Part shown: positions 8,541 to 16,124 of the stretch, in pieces
Layout of the letters: every line of letters begins with the position of its first letter
Position numbering within the stretch: the first letter of the stretch is position 1
Source: CAYZQH01 sp050300015
GTDB lineage: Bacteria; Pseudomonadota; Gammaproteobacteria; Pseudomonadales; Cellvibrionaceae
Assembly (NCBI GenBank): GCA_050300015.1
Contig: JBNKWZ010000008.1
Location: 1-64,000 of the forward strand
Direction: 5' to 3'
DNA: 64,000 bases
Made by a program: the position numbers and the translations under genes
Notes under the pieces: generated by a model
What the model was told of the DNA's origin: nothing
The model's input: only the letters and a program-made list of their open reading frames with translations
Databases searched by the model: none

Positions 8541-9149
8541 CTACGCTAATTGGGTCAATCGGCAAGTTCCCGCCAAATAAGACCACTGCACGGCCCAATC
8601 TGACGTAGGTGGTTGGCGAAATTGGCTGCGCACAAATTGTGCAATTTTACCTTCCAAGTAACTCATCCACAGGTTAACTGTGGCGCTGATCGACATCATC
8701 AACTGCAATCCTTCGCGCAGTTCGGCCTCGCGCAATACCTGCTTCAGCTGTGTTTCAATTCGATCAAAAAACTGCACCACGCGCACGTGTAAACGCTCGG
8801 TTTCTCCTGCCAATGCATCACCCGTCAGGATGCGTGTGATGCCGGGGTTACGTTCGGCAAACACCAAAATCATATGAATCATTTGCTCGCACTTTTGCTC
8901 GGCGGAGAGTTCCGCATCCACTGCAATGCGGTTGGCGCGAGCAAAGAGGGTGTCTTCAATAAATTCGATCAAGCCCTCAAACATTTTCGTTTTGCTGGGA
9001 AAATGCCGATAAAGCGCGGCTTCCGATACGCCTACTTGTTTGGCCAAAGCCGCTGTTGTAATCCGTGCGCCAGGGCTCGCTTCTAGCATATGCACGAAAG
9101 CTTCCAGTATTTGTTGTTTTCTCGGCTTTTTATTTTGATTGGAGTTCAT
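8541..9149 (-). CDS. slmA: Nucleoid occlusion factor SlmA (TetR-family)
   Basis: This is a 202-residue TetR-family DNA-binding protein. The N-terminal helix-turn-helix reads ITTAALAKQVGVSEAALYRHFPSKTKMFEGL and is almost the family consensus for SlmA (formerly Ttk). The rest matches SlmA: AERNPGITRILTGDALAGE and the C-terminal NLWMSYLEGKIAQFVRSQFRQPP. SlmA binds sites over the chromosome outside Ter and blocks FtsZ ring assembly over the nucleoid. Its location between pyrE and argB is the conserved gammaproteobacterial one and favours SlmA over a metabolic TetR repressor. The gene ends 26 bases from the convergent DUF4124 gene. Confidence 0.93.
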   Translation of the reverse strand: MNSNQNKKPRKQQILEAFVHMLEASPGARITTAALAKQVGVSEAALYRHFPSKTKMFEGLIEFIEDTLFARANRIAVDAELSAEQKCEQMIHMILVFAERNPGITRILTGDALAGETERLHVRVVQFFDRIETQLKQVLREAELREGLQLMMSISATVNLWMSYLEGKIAQFVRSQFRQPPTSDWAVQWSYLAGTCRLTQLA

Positions 9150-9583
9150 GATGTATGGTCAATTTTTATGGCCCAAACATACCCATCTCCGGCGGGCGAA
9201 CGGTTCGGAAAATGTTAATACAACTCCATAACACAACCCAGCGACTACCCCTGCCGTGCTGCGTAGTGGAGTAACAGATAAGGTATTTCTCTTGTGTGGC
9301 TTTGTTGTAAGCGGGTTTTTATGCCACGAAAACCTTGTCGAGGCAGCGCCTCTCCATTACAACCTGCGTCATACAGGCCCATTTCCAGATCTGACCAGGT
9401 AACCGATTACATCTGAGTGCATCACGGGCAAACTTCAGCATTAGCCTAAGGCACCGAAGCCGAGTGACCAAATGCGCGCCAACAAGCGGCGTCATCTTAT
9501 GATGTAACAATGTCACCTAAATCATTGTGTAATCCTAGCCCTAATTGCCTCCCCCTTCAAGATAAATGATAAAAGTTCGTAAT
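9150..9583. other. Intergenic region between argB and slmA
   Basis: The interval should carry the slmA promoter and the 3' end of the argB transcript. A small hairpin GAGGC-AGC-GCCTC occurs at 9340-9352 without a T tract. Short frames on both strands show no family resemblance. I see no RNA gene or repeat. Confidence 0.4.
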
Positions 9584-10483
9584 TTAATTTTTATTTGTTA
9601 TAAGTGTTCCCACGCCAGCATCCGTGAAAATTTCCAGCAATACCGCATGGGGCACGCGCCCATCCACTATGTGAGCGCTCGCTACACCCGATTTCACGGC
9701 ATCGAGTGCACAGCGAATCTTGGGCAGCATCCCTCCGTAAATCGTGCCATCCTCAATTAACTCGTCTACTCTCTGAGTACTTAACCCGGTAAGAATATCG
9801 CCGTTTTTATCCTGTAAGCCCGTTACATTGGTTAACAACATCAGTTTTTCTGCTTGCATCACTTCTGCAACTTTGCCAGCCACCAAGTCGGCATTGATAT
9901 TGTAAGACGCACCATCGCTGCCCACCCCAATGGGGGCAATCACAGGAATGAAGTCACTCTGCACCAATAGGTCAATCACTTTGCGATTGATTGAGCGCAC
10001 CTCTCCCACATGACCGATGTCGATAATTTCTGTGGCTTGCAGATCAGGAGTTTTTCTTGTGGCTTCCATTTTACGCGCTTGAATCAAATGACCATCTTTG
10101 CCTGTGATGCCTATCGCTTGACCGCCGTTTCGATTGATTAAGTTGACTATTTGCTTATTCACCGTGCCGCCCAGTACCATTTCCACCACATCCATGGTTT
10201 CACCATCGGTGACACGCATACCATCGACAAACTGCGATTGAATATTGAGCTTGTTAAGCAACTCACCAATTTGCGGCCCCCCTCCGTGAACAACAATGGG
10301 GTTCATGCCCACCAACTTCATCAGAACCACATCGCGCGCAAAACTGTTTTGCAAGCTTTCATCCACCATGGCATTGCCGCCAAACTTCACCACAAAGGTT
10401 TTGTTGGTAAAACGCTGAATATAAGGCAGCGCCTCGGTCAATACCTTTGAAATATGTGCGGCATCAATCACTGAGTCATTCAT
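9584..10483 (-). CDS. argB: N-acetylglutamate kinase
   Basis: The 299-residue enzyme phosphorylates N-acetyl-L-glutamate, step two of arginine synthesis. Typical motifs are FVVKFGGNAM near residue 30, VVHGGGPQIG, GKDGHLIQARKM and the C-terminal GGMLPKIRCALDAVKSGV followed by IVDGRVPHAVLLEIFT. An N-terminal extension of about 28 residues before the first strand (ISKVLTEALPYIQRF) corresponds to the mobile helix of the hexameric, arginine-inhibited class, so feedback inhibition by arginine is expected. It is the last gene of a probable coaBC-algC-argB transcript, 63 bases after algC. Confidence 0.96.
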   Translation of the reverse strand: MNDSVIDAAHISKVLTEALPYIQRFTNKTFVVKFGGNAMVDESLQNSFARDVVLMKLVGMNPIVVHGGGPQIGELLNKLNIQSQFVDGMRVTDGETMDVVEMVLGGTVNKQIVNLINRNGGQAIGITGKDGHLIQARKMEATRKTPDLQATEIIDIGHVGEVRSINRKVIDLLVQSDFIPVIAPIGVGSDGASYNINADLVAGKVAEVMQAEKLMLLTNVTGLQDKNGDILTGLSTQRVDELIEDGTIYGGMLPKIRCALDAVKSGVASAHIVDGRVPHAVLLEIFTDAGVGTLITNKN

Positions 10484-10546
10484 GAATAAACCTTTATCGT
10501 GTCTTTATTTTACATCCAGCAGGGAAATTCCTGGATATCTAACCCA

Positions 10547-13042
10547 TTACGACCAATTAAATTGAATGCTGTTATCAATTTTGCGAATCTCTCGCGTAAA
10601 CATCGCCTTCAATGAATGGATCTGCTCTTCCGATTCTGCTTCAAATCGCAAGGTTAAGTGTGCCGCAGTATTGGATGCCCTCACCAGGCCCCAACCATAG
10701 GCAAATTCCGCACGCACGCCGTCAATGGTAATCAATTTGGCGTCGCCAAAATCTCCTTCGGATTTCAATCGTTCAATCACTTCAAACTTTTTCGCTTCCG
10801 GCACGTCGATGCGAATTTCGGGCGTTGCGTGCATTTTGGGTAACGCATCAAAAACGTCGTCCAGAGATTCGTCCACTAGGCTGACAATTTCAATCAAACG
10901 AGCAGCGGCATACATTCCATCGTCAAACCCAAACCATCGGTCTTTGATAAAAATATGCCCTGAGTACTCCCCGCCTAGCAGCGCGCCGGTTTCTTCTACC
11001 TTGGCCCGCATCAAGGCATGCCCCGTCTTCCACATAATGGGGCGCCCCCCGTTACTGCTCACCGTGGCATTCAACAATCGGCTACTTTTAACATCAAACA
11101 CCACATCGGCACCGGGGTTGCGTGCAAGAATATCTTTTGCAAATAGCATCAACAGCTGGTCAGGCCAAATAATATGCCCCTTAGGCGTTACCACAGCCAG
11201 TCGATCGCCATCGCCATCAAATGCCACGCCCAAATCAGCATTTGCCTCCTGTACTTTTTTGATCAACGCTTGGAGGTTTTCCGCCACCGAAGGGTCGGGC
11301 CCATGGTTGGGGAAGCTACCATCCAAATCGCAAAATAAAGGAATCACCGTACAACCCAATTCACTAAACAATTTGGGTGCCACTTTGCCCGTCACGCCGT
11401 TCCCGGCATCAATCACGATACTCATTTCTGCCGCCAACGCCACGTCAGAAAATATCGTATCAATGTAACGGTCAACAACGTCTTCAGAAGACTCTGAGCC
11501 GATGCCTTGCTTAAATTGCTTACGTAAAATTCGCTCGCGAATGGCTTGGATATCGTCTTCACTGCGTGTCTTGCCCTTCATCACCACCTTAAACCCGTTG
11601 TACTCACCGGGGTTGTGGCTCGCGGTTACCATCACTGCACTGGATGTTTGTTCGAGAGTTTCCACGGCGTAGTACAAAACAGGCGTGGGTACCGTGCCGA
11701 CGTTTATCACATCACAGCCCGTACTCAAAATACCGCGAATCAAGTTTTCCGTCAGAATAGGGCTATGTGTTCGCGCATCCCGGCCAACGATTAAAGAGCG
11801 CTCACCCGACTCCATAGCTTCGCTGCCCAGGGCCTGTCCAATTTTTTGCGCAAGCTCATGGGTAATTTCGCTTTCGTATAGGCCGCGCACGTCATAGCGG
11901 CGAAAGATATGGGCAGGCACATCCACTTCTGACTCTTCTTCAAAAGCCTCGCTGATATCCAGCGGGTCCTCACCGGTCTCGTTAGTTTCATCAATGGACC
12001 CCAATAGAGCTTCGTTGTCTTCATTGAGCTCGATTTCCACCTGCGGCGCGTCGCTGTCTTCACGCGGCGATCGCCCCATACGGCGATGTGTTTCTTCCAC
12101 TGCTTGATATTTTTTTTGTATTAGGCGGCCGATCACCAGACCGCCCAATAAAAACAAGATGATAATGCCGAAACCGCCCACGAAGCCCACCATGCCGAGC
12201 ACCACATAATCCACCTCCGTTTTAGAGCGCAAAGCATTTGATGCCGTGAACTCTACCTGCCACGGCGTGTTAGGCACTTCAATACGTTGGGCTTTATACA
12301 ACTCTCCCTGACCAAAGGAGCCTAACAGCCTTTGCTTGCCATCAAACTCTTGATAAAGCGCGACTCGGCCCATGCCATCAAAGCCCGTACGCAACTGCTC
12401 GTACAAAGTCTCAATAGGTAACACCACCATGATGGTACCTACAACGGGTTTGCGTTCATCGTCAGGTACGGGCACCACGACATTGACCCGCCAACCGCTG
12501 TCTCCCGAGTCCAAAGCCTCAGGCTTCACCATCTCACGTGCCTCTGCACGACGAATTTGCTCAAGCTCGGCAAAGCGCATGGGAGGGGTTGCCTCCAAAT
12601 CCAACTTTGCGTCTCCTACCGCGAATAGGCGAATGGCTTCTGCGTACGGAAAAGAGTTGCGAATGGCGTTTTTGATTTCTAACAGGCCAACGGGGTCCTT
12701 GTAGACGAAACTTGTTGCAAGAGAGCTGCTTTTGGTGAAAAACTCAAGCTTTACATGAGCGTCACGCATAAAGCGAGAAAGGTGAGAAGAAGCCACGCGG
12801 GCATTTTGCTCGGCAAACTTTTCCAACTGATGGTTACGCTCTTGCACCACAAAAGTTTGCCAGGCCCCCAATCCCACTAAGGCGGCGACCAATACACCCA
12901 ATACGACACTCAATGTCATCACAAAAGACACGGGATTTTTTTCCATTGCAGCGCTGAACCCGCTGAATAAACGACCCATCATTTCTTTTTGTTTTGCTTT
13001 TTTCTGGGCTTTTTTTATTTCCTCAATAGAACGTCGGTTCAC
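10547..13042 (-). CDS. algC: Phosphomannomutase/phosphoglucomutase with membrane-anchored N-terminus
   Basis: This is an 831-residue two-part protein. Residues about 38-62 and 285-312 are transmembrane helices flanking a periplasmic sensor-like domain of some 220 residues. An acidic linker follows (DEDNEALL, EEESEVDVPA). The catalytic part starts near residue 385 with IFRRYDVRG. It carries the phosphoserine loop VTASHNPGEYNGFK, the metal loop FDGDGDR and the sugar-recognition loop GGEYSGH, all intact. AlgC interconverts mannose and glucose 1- and 6-phosphates, feeding alginate, LPS and other exopolysaccharides. The catalytic half alone is about 450 residues; long membrane-anchored versions are known in pseudomonads. 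What the periplasmic part senses is unknown. Only 21 bases separate it from coaBC, so one transcript is likely. Confidence 0.93.
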   Translation of the reverse strand: MNRRSIEEIKKAQKKAKQKEMMGRLFSGFSAAMEKNPVSFVMTLSVVLGVLVAALVGLGAWQTFVVQERNHQLEKFAEQNARVASSHLSRFMRDAHVKLEFFTKSSSLATSFVYKDPVGLLEIKNAIRNSFPYAEAIRLFAVGDAKLDLEATPPMRFAELEQIRRAEAREMVKPEALDSGDSGWRVNVVVPVPDDERKPVVGTIMVVLPIETLYEQLRTGFDGMGRVALYQEFDGKQRLLGSFGQGELYKAQRIEVPNTPWQVEFTASNALRSKTEVDYVVLGMVGFVGGFGIIILFLLGGLVIGRLIQKKYQAVEETHRRMGRSPREDSDAPQVEIELNEDNEALLGSIDETNETGEDPLDISEAFEEESEVDVPAHIFRRYDVRGLYESEITHELAQKIGQALGSEAMESGERSLIVGRDARTHSPILTENLIRGILSTGCDVINVGTVPTPVLYYAVETLEQTSSAVMVTASHNPGEYNGFKVVMKGKTRSEDDIQAIRERILRKQFKQGIGSESSEDVVDRYIDTIFSDVALAAEMSIVIDAGNGVTGKVAPKLFSELGCTVIPLFCDLDGSFPNHGPDPSVAENLQALIKKVQEANADLGVAFDGDGDRLAVVTPKGHIIWPDQLLMLFAKDILARNPGADVVFDVKSSRLLNATVSSNGGRPIMWKTGHALMRAKVEETGALLGGEYSGHIFIKDRWFGFDDGMYAAARLIEIVSLVDESLDDVFDALPKMHATPEIRIDVPEAKKFEVIERLKSEGDFGDAKLITIDGVRAEFAYGWGLVRASNTAAHLTLRFEAESEEQIHSLKAMFTREIRKIDNSIQFNWS

Positions 13043-13063
13043 TCAAACGGCCCCTTGTCTTTT

Positions 13064-14272
13064 TTATGCTGAATGGTTTATTTGCTTGGCCATCAACGCG
13101 ATTAATTCGCGCGCCAACTGGCGTTTACTTTTTTGCTGATACGCAAGACGACGATCTTTGAGGATCACCTCCACCGCATTGTCATCGCTGTTAAATCCAA
13201 TATTGGACTGACTCACGTCGTTTGCCACCACCATATCCAAGTTTTTACGGCGCCGCTTGTCCTCGGCGTAGGCGATGAGGTTTTGCGTTTCTGCGGCAAA
13301 CCCCACCACATAAGGTCGCGCAGATTGCTCGGCAACGGTTGCCACGATATCGGGGTTTTTCACGAGCGTGAGGGTTTGCATAGTGTGCGAATCTTGTTTT
13401 TTTATCTTTTGTTGCGCCACCGATTCTGGTCGGAAATCGGCCACCGCCGCTGCCGCGATAAATAGGTCCATTTGGCCCACGTACTGAAGACTGGCCTCTA
13501 GCATCTCAGACGCCGACTCCACCATTATCATTGTTGCCCGGTCTACCGGTGGCAATGCTGTAGGTCCAGAAATCAGCACCACACGCGCCCCGGCCTCAAC
13601 CGCCGCCGCCGCCAGGGCGTAGCCCATCTTACCGGAGCTTCGATTGCTAAGATACCTCACCGGGTCAATAGCCTCGCGGGTGGGACCTGCCGTAATCACC
13701 ACGGTTTTACCCACTAAAATACCCGACTCAAACAAAGCACTTACGCACTCTGCCAGCACCTCGGCCTCCAGCATGCGCCCCGGCCCTACATCGCCACACG
13801 CCTGCTCGCCCGAATCGGGGCCCCAAACGATAACGCCACGCGATTTCAAGGTTTGAACATTGGCGACAGTGGCCGCATGGGACCACATGGCCTGGTTCAT
13901 GGCGGGCGCCACCGCCAGTGGTGCTGCGCTGGCTAAACACACGGTGGTCAGCAAATCGTTTCCGAAACCTTGCGCCAAGCGCGCAAGACAATTGGCACTT
14001 GCGGGCGCAACGACAATGGCGTCGGCCCATTTGGCCAAGGCAATATGACCCATGCCCGCTTCTGCATCGGGGTCCAACAACTCAGTGTGCACAGGTGACC
14101 CCGACAACGCTTGAAACGTCAACGGTGCGACAAACGCAGTGGCACCCTGAGTCATGACCACGCGGACCTCAGCCCCCAACTTAACCAACAAGCGAGTGAG
14201 TTCAGCGGCTTTGTACGCTGCAATGCCTCCAGTCACACCCAGTACTATGCGTTTATTCATTAATGAATGCAT
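13064..14272 (-). CDS. coaBC: Bifunctional phosphopantothenoylcysteine decarboxylase/synthetase
   Basis: The 402-residue fusion carries out two steps of coenzyme A synthesis. The N-terminal CoaC flavoprotein half has VTGGIAAYKAAEL, the active-site His in MGHIALAKWAD, the PAMNQAMW motif and the ACGDVGPGRM loop with the catalytic cysteine. The C-terminal CoaB half has ITAGPTREAIDPVRYLSNRSSGKMG, AAVADFRP and the lysine-rich KIKK near the active site. The true start may be the internal Met at 14257 (MNKRIVLGVTGG), which fits the family N-terminus better than the extra MHSL. In pseudomonads dut normally follows; here algC follows directly after 21 bases. Confidence 0.96.
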   Translation of the reverse strand: MHSLMNKRIVLGVTGGIAAYKAAELTRLLVKLGAEVRVVMTQGATAFVAPLTFQALSGSPVHTELLDPDAEAGMGHIALAKWADAIVVAPASANCLARLAQGFGNDLLTTVCLASAAPLAVAPAMNQAMWSHAATVANVQTLKSRGVIVWGPDSGEQACGDVGPGRMLEAEVLAECVSALFESGILVGKTVVITAGPTREAIDPVRYLSNRSSGKMGYALAAAAVEAGARVVLISGPTALPPVDRATMIMVESASEMLEASLQYVGQMDLFIAAAAVADFRPESVAQQKIKKQDSHTMQTLTLVKNPDIVATVAEQSARPYVVGFAAETQNLIAYAEDKRRRKNLDMVVANDVSQSNIGFNSDDNAVEVILKDRRLAYQQKSKRQLARELIALMAKQINHSA

Positions 14273-14392
14273 ACATACGCCCCAACTCTTTCGTCCGCAT
14301 TATAAACCTTATCTCACTAAAAGCCGTGCCCCATTCCCATACCCGTAGGCTTTGGTTAAACTGGCCCCACACCTGCGCAAAAGGAATTGCTC

Positions 14393-15070
14393 ATGACCAT
14401 TAAACATTGGCCCGCCAGTGACAGGCCCCGCGAAAAACTTCTAGAGTTTGGCGCCGAAGCTTTATCCGATGCTGAACTGCTCGCCATTTTCTTAAGAACG
14501 GGCTGCCAAGGCCATTCAGCCGTTGATATTGCTCGGTTGCTGTTATCCCAATTTGGAAGTCTACGTGCCTTAGTGGGGGCCTCTAGAACGCAGTTTTGTG
14601 CCCAAAAGGGCTTGGGTAGCGCCAAGTACGTGCAGTTGCAGGCCGTGATGGAAATGGCCAAACGCCACCTGGCAGAACCCTTGCAGCGCGACCACTGTTT
14701 CACCGATGTAGCAGCGGTCAAACGCTACTTGCATTGCACCCTCCGAGATTTGCCCCACGAAAAGCTCATTGCGCTGTTTTTGGATACTCAGCATCGACTG
14801 ATGCACACCCATACGCTCGCTACCGGCACCTTAGACGGCGCCACCGTTTATCCACGCGAGGTGCTCAAGGCTGTTTTGGCGCACAACGCTGCTGCAGTCA
14901 TACTGGCACACAACCATCCCTCAGGCGTTGCCGAGCCCTCGATTGCCGACAGAGACATTACCGAGCGGCTTTGCAAAGCGCTCGCGCTGATAGAGGTGCG
15001 GGTTTTGGATCACCTGGTGGTCGGCGACCGTGAAGTGACTTCCTTTGCCGAGCGAGGCTGGCTGCCCTAG
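14393..15070 (+). CDS. radC: RadC family JAB-domain protein
   Basis: The start used is the ATG at 14393 (MTIKHWPASDRPREKLL), with AAGGA seven bases upstream; a TTG two codons earlier is less likely. The 225-residue protein has the N-terminal helix-hairpin-helix part (GAEALSDAELLAIFLRTG) and the C-terminal RPN/JAMM metal motif, HNHPSGVAEPSIADRDIT. The upstream Glu of the motif cannot be assigned with certainty by eye. RadC was named for a radiation phenotype since attributed elsewhere; its role is still unsettled. It is divergent from coaBC and precedes rpmB, the conserved order. Confidence 0.94.
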   Translation: MTIKHWPASDRPREKLLEFGAEALSDAELLAIFLRTGCQGHSAVDIARLLLSQFGSLRALVGASRTQFCAQKGLGSAKYVQLQAVMEMAKRHLAEPLQRDHCFTDVAAVKRYLHCTLRDLPHEKLIALFLDTQHRLMHTHTLATGTLDGATVYPREVLKAVLAHNAAAVILAHNHPSGVAEPSIADRDITERLCKALALIEVRVLDHLVVGDREVTSFAERGWLP

Positions 15071-15149
15071 GGCCGCTGAAAAGGCGCAGTACACTACTGC
15101 ACCTGGGCGTGACTCCGCGCAAAGGCCGCTTACCCCACCCAGATTTTTG

Positions 15150-15178
15150 TTGATTTGGCTTTCTGCTTCTGGTATAAA
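15150..15178 (+). promoter_or_regulatory. Predicted sigma-70 promoter of rpmB-rpmG
   Basis: TTGATT (15150-15155) and TATAAA (15173-15178) are exactly 17 bases apart, leaving a leader of about 155 bases before rpmB. The leader is long enough for regulation of ribosomal protein synthesis, but I cannot name a structure in it. Confidence 0.6.
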
Positions 15179-15342
15179 TCGCGCCTCTTTCAGCCGGCCT
15201 GGGCAAATTTAAGCCACCCTGTGGTGGACAATGCTGCTTTCAAAGCCGTCTCGCCCATGCGCAAGCGGGCATAAATTCCATTGGATTGTAAGGCACACAG
15301 GCTCTGGGCTTGTGGCAATGAATAAAGATTACGGGGCACAAA

Positions 15343-15579
15343 ATGGCTAAGGTATGTCAGGTTACAGGGAAACGTCCTATAACCGGTAACAACGTTTCAC
15401 ACGCAAAAAACCACACCAAGCGTCGTTTTTTGCCAAACTTACACACGCATCGTTTTTGGTTAGAGTCTGAAAAACGTTTTGTTAAATTGCGTGTTTCTTC
15501 AAAAGGCATGCGCATCATCGATAAAAACGGCATCGAGTCCGTTTTGGCAGACATTCGCGCACGCGGCGAAAAAGTGTAA
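15343..15579 (+). CDS. rpmB: 50S ribosomal protein L28
   Basis: The 78-residue protein starts MAKVCQVTGKRPITGNNVSH and matches L28 over its whole length, including THRFWLESEKRFVKLRVSSKGMRIIDKNG. It binds 23S rRNA in the large subunit. It has a single Cys, not the paired Cys of zinc-binding L28 forms. It is followed by rpmG after 27 bases, the usual operon. Confidence 0.97.
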   Translation: MAKVCQVTGKRPITGNNVSHAKNHTKRRFLPNLHTHRFWLESEKRFVKLRVSSKGMRIIDKNGIESVLADIRARGEKV

Positions 15580-15606
15580 CGCCAAGGGCGAACGAGGGGA
15601 ATTCTT

Positions 15607-15762
15607 ATGCGTGATAAAATTCGTTTAAACAGCAGCGCCGGTACCGGTCACTTCTACACCACGACCAAAAACAAGCGCACCATGCCAGAAAAAATGGAAA
15701 TCAAAAAGTACGATCCTGTGGCTCGTAAGCACGTGGTCTACAAAGAAGGCAAAATTAAGTAA
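15607..15762 (+). CDS. rpmG: 50S ribosomal protein L33
   Basis: This is a 51-codon gene. It encodes MRDKIRLNSSAGTGHFYT, KNKRTMPEKMEIKKYDPV, and ends KHVVYKEGKIK, which is L33. It has no CxxC pairs, so it is the zinc-independent type. A GAGGGGA ribosome site lies eight bases before the ATG. It ends the rpmB operon, 48 bases before a strong terminator. Confidence 0.96.
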   Translation: MRDKIRLNSSAGTGHFYTTTKNKRTMPEKMEIKKYDPVARKHVVYKEGKIK

Positions 15763-15810
15763 CACGCCATAGCGTTGCGGGCTCAAGTGGCTCGACACCC
15801 ATGGACACCA

Positions 15811-15836
15811 AACCCGGCCATCGCCGGGTTTTTTTA
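15811..15836 (+). terminator. Terminator of the rpmB-rpmG operon
   Basis: AACCCGGC and GCCGGGTT form an 8-bp stem with a CATC loop, followed at once by a T tract of seven counting the last stem bases. This is a textbook intrinsic terminator. Confidence 0.92.
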
Positions 15837-16124
15837 TGTACAGGACGTACGGTATGCCGCGGATGCAGGAAGCATGAAGCGGCGTGGCCCGATTGACGAC
15901 TAAACCTGTTCTAAGACGCAAGAGCGGCGCGGTCCGATTGACGACTAACCCTGTTCTGAGGATGCAGGACCGGCGTAGACTCACAACGCACTCTATTCTG
16001 AGGAAGCGCAGGAGCGGCTTAGTCCGATTGACGAATTACCCAATTCCTGCCGAAAGCCTTCAGCTTAGAATAACCGCGGTATGCCGCGGATGCAGGACGC
16101 ATGAAGCGACGCGCTCCGCTTGAC
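15837..16124 (+). repeat. Terminator-linked dispersed repeat, copy 1, with a 45-bp tandem array
   Basis: Directly after the rpmG terminator the sequence reads ATGTACAGGACGTACGGTAT and on to CCGCGGATGCAGG. The same block, inverted, follows the terminators near 19140 and 39440. Within the copy, CGATTGACGAC recurs at 15890, 15935 and (as CGATTGACGAA) 16025, a 45-base period with a diverged unit at the missing 15980 position. Each unit holds a GCGGCGnGG-like core. A second GGTATGCCGCGGATGCAGGA block occurs at 16079. No open frame is preserved across the array. Confidence 0.75.

Noticed and set aside
9319..9516. Minus-strand 65-codon frame between slmA and argB
   Set aside because: No ribosome site and no family resemblance; Cys/Arg/Leu-rich composition suggests chance.
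10725..11468. Plus-strand open frame of 247 codons
   Set aside because: It lies wholly antisense to the catalytic half of algC, whose motifs are intact.
15837..16124. CRISPR-like array in the 45-bp repeats
   Set aside because: Units are contiguous and diverging without unique spacers, repeats are imperfect, and there are no cas genes.
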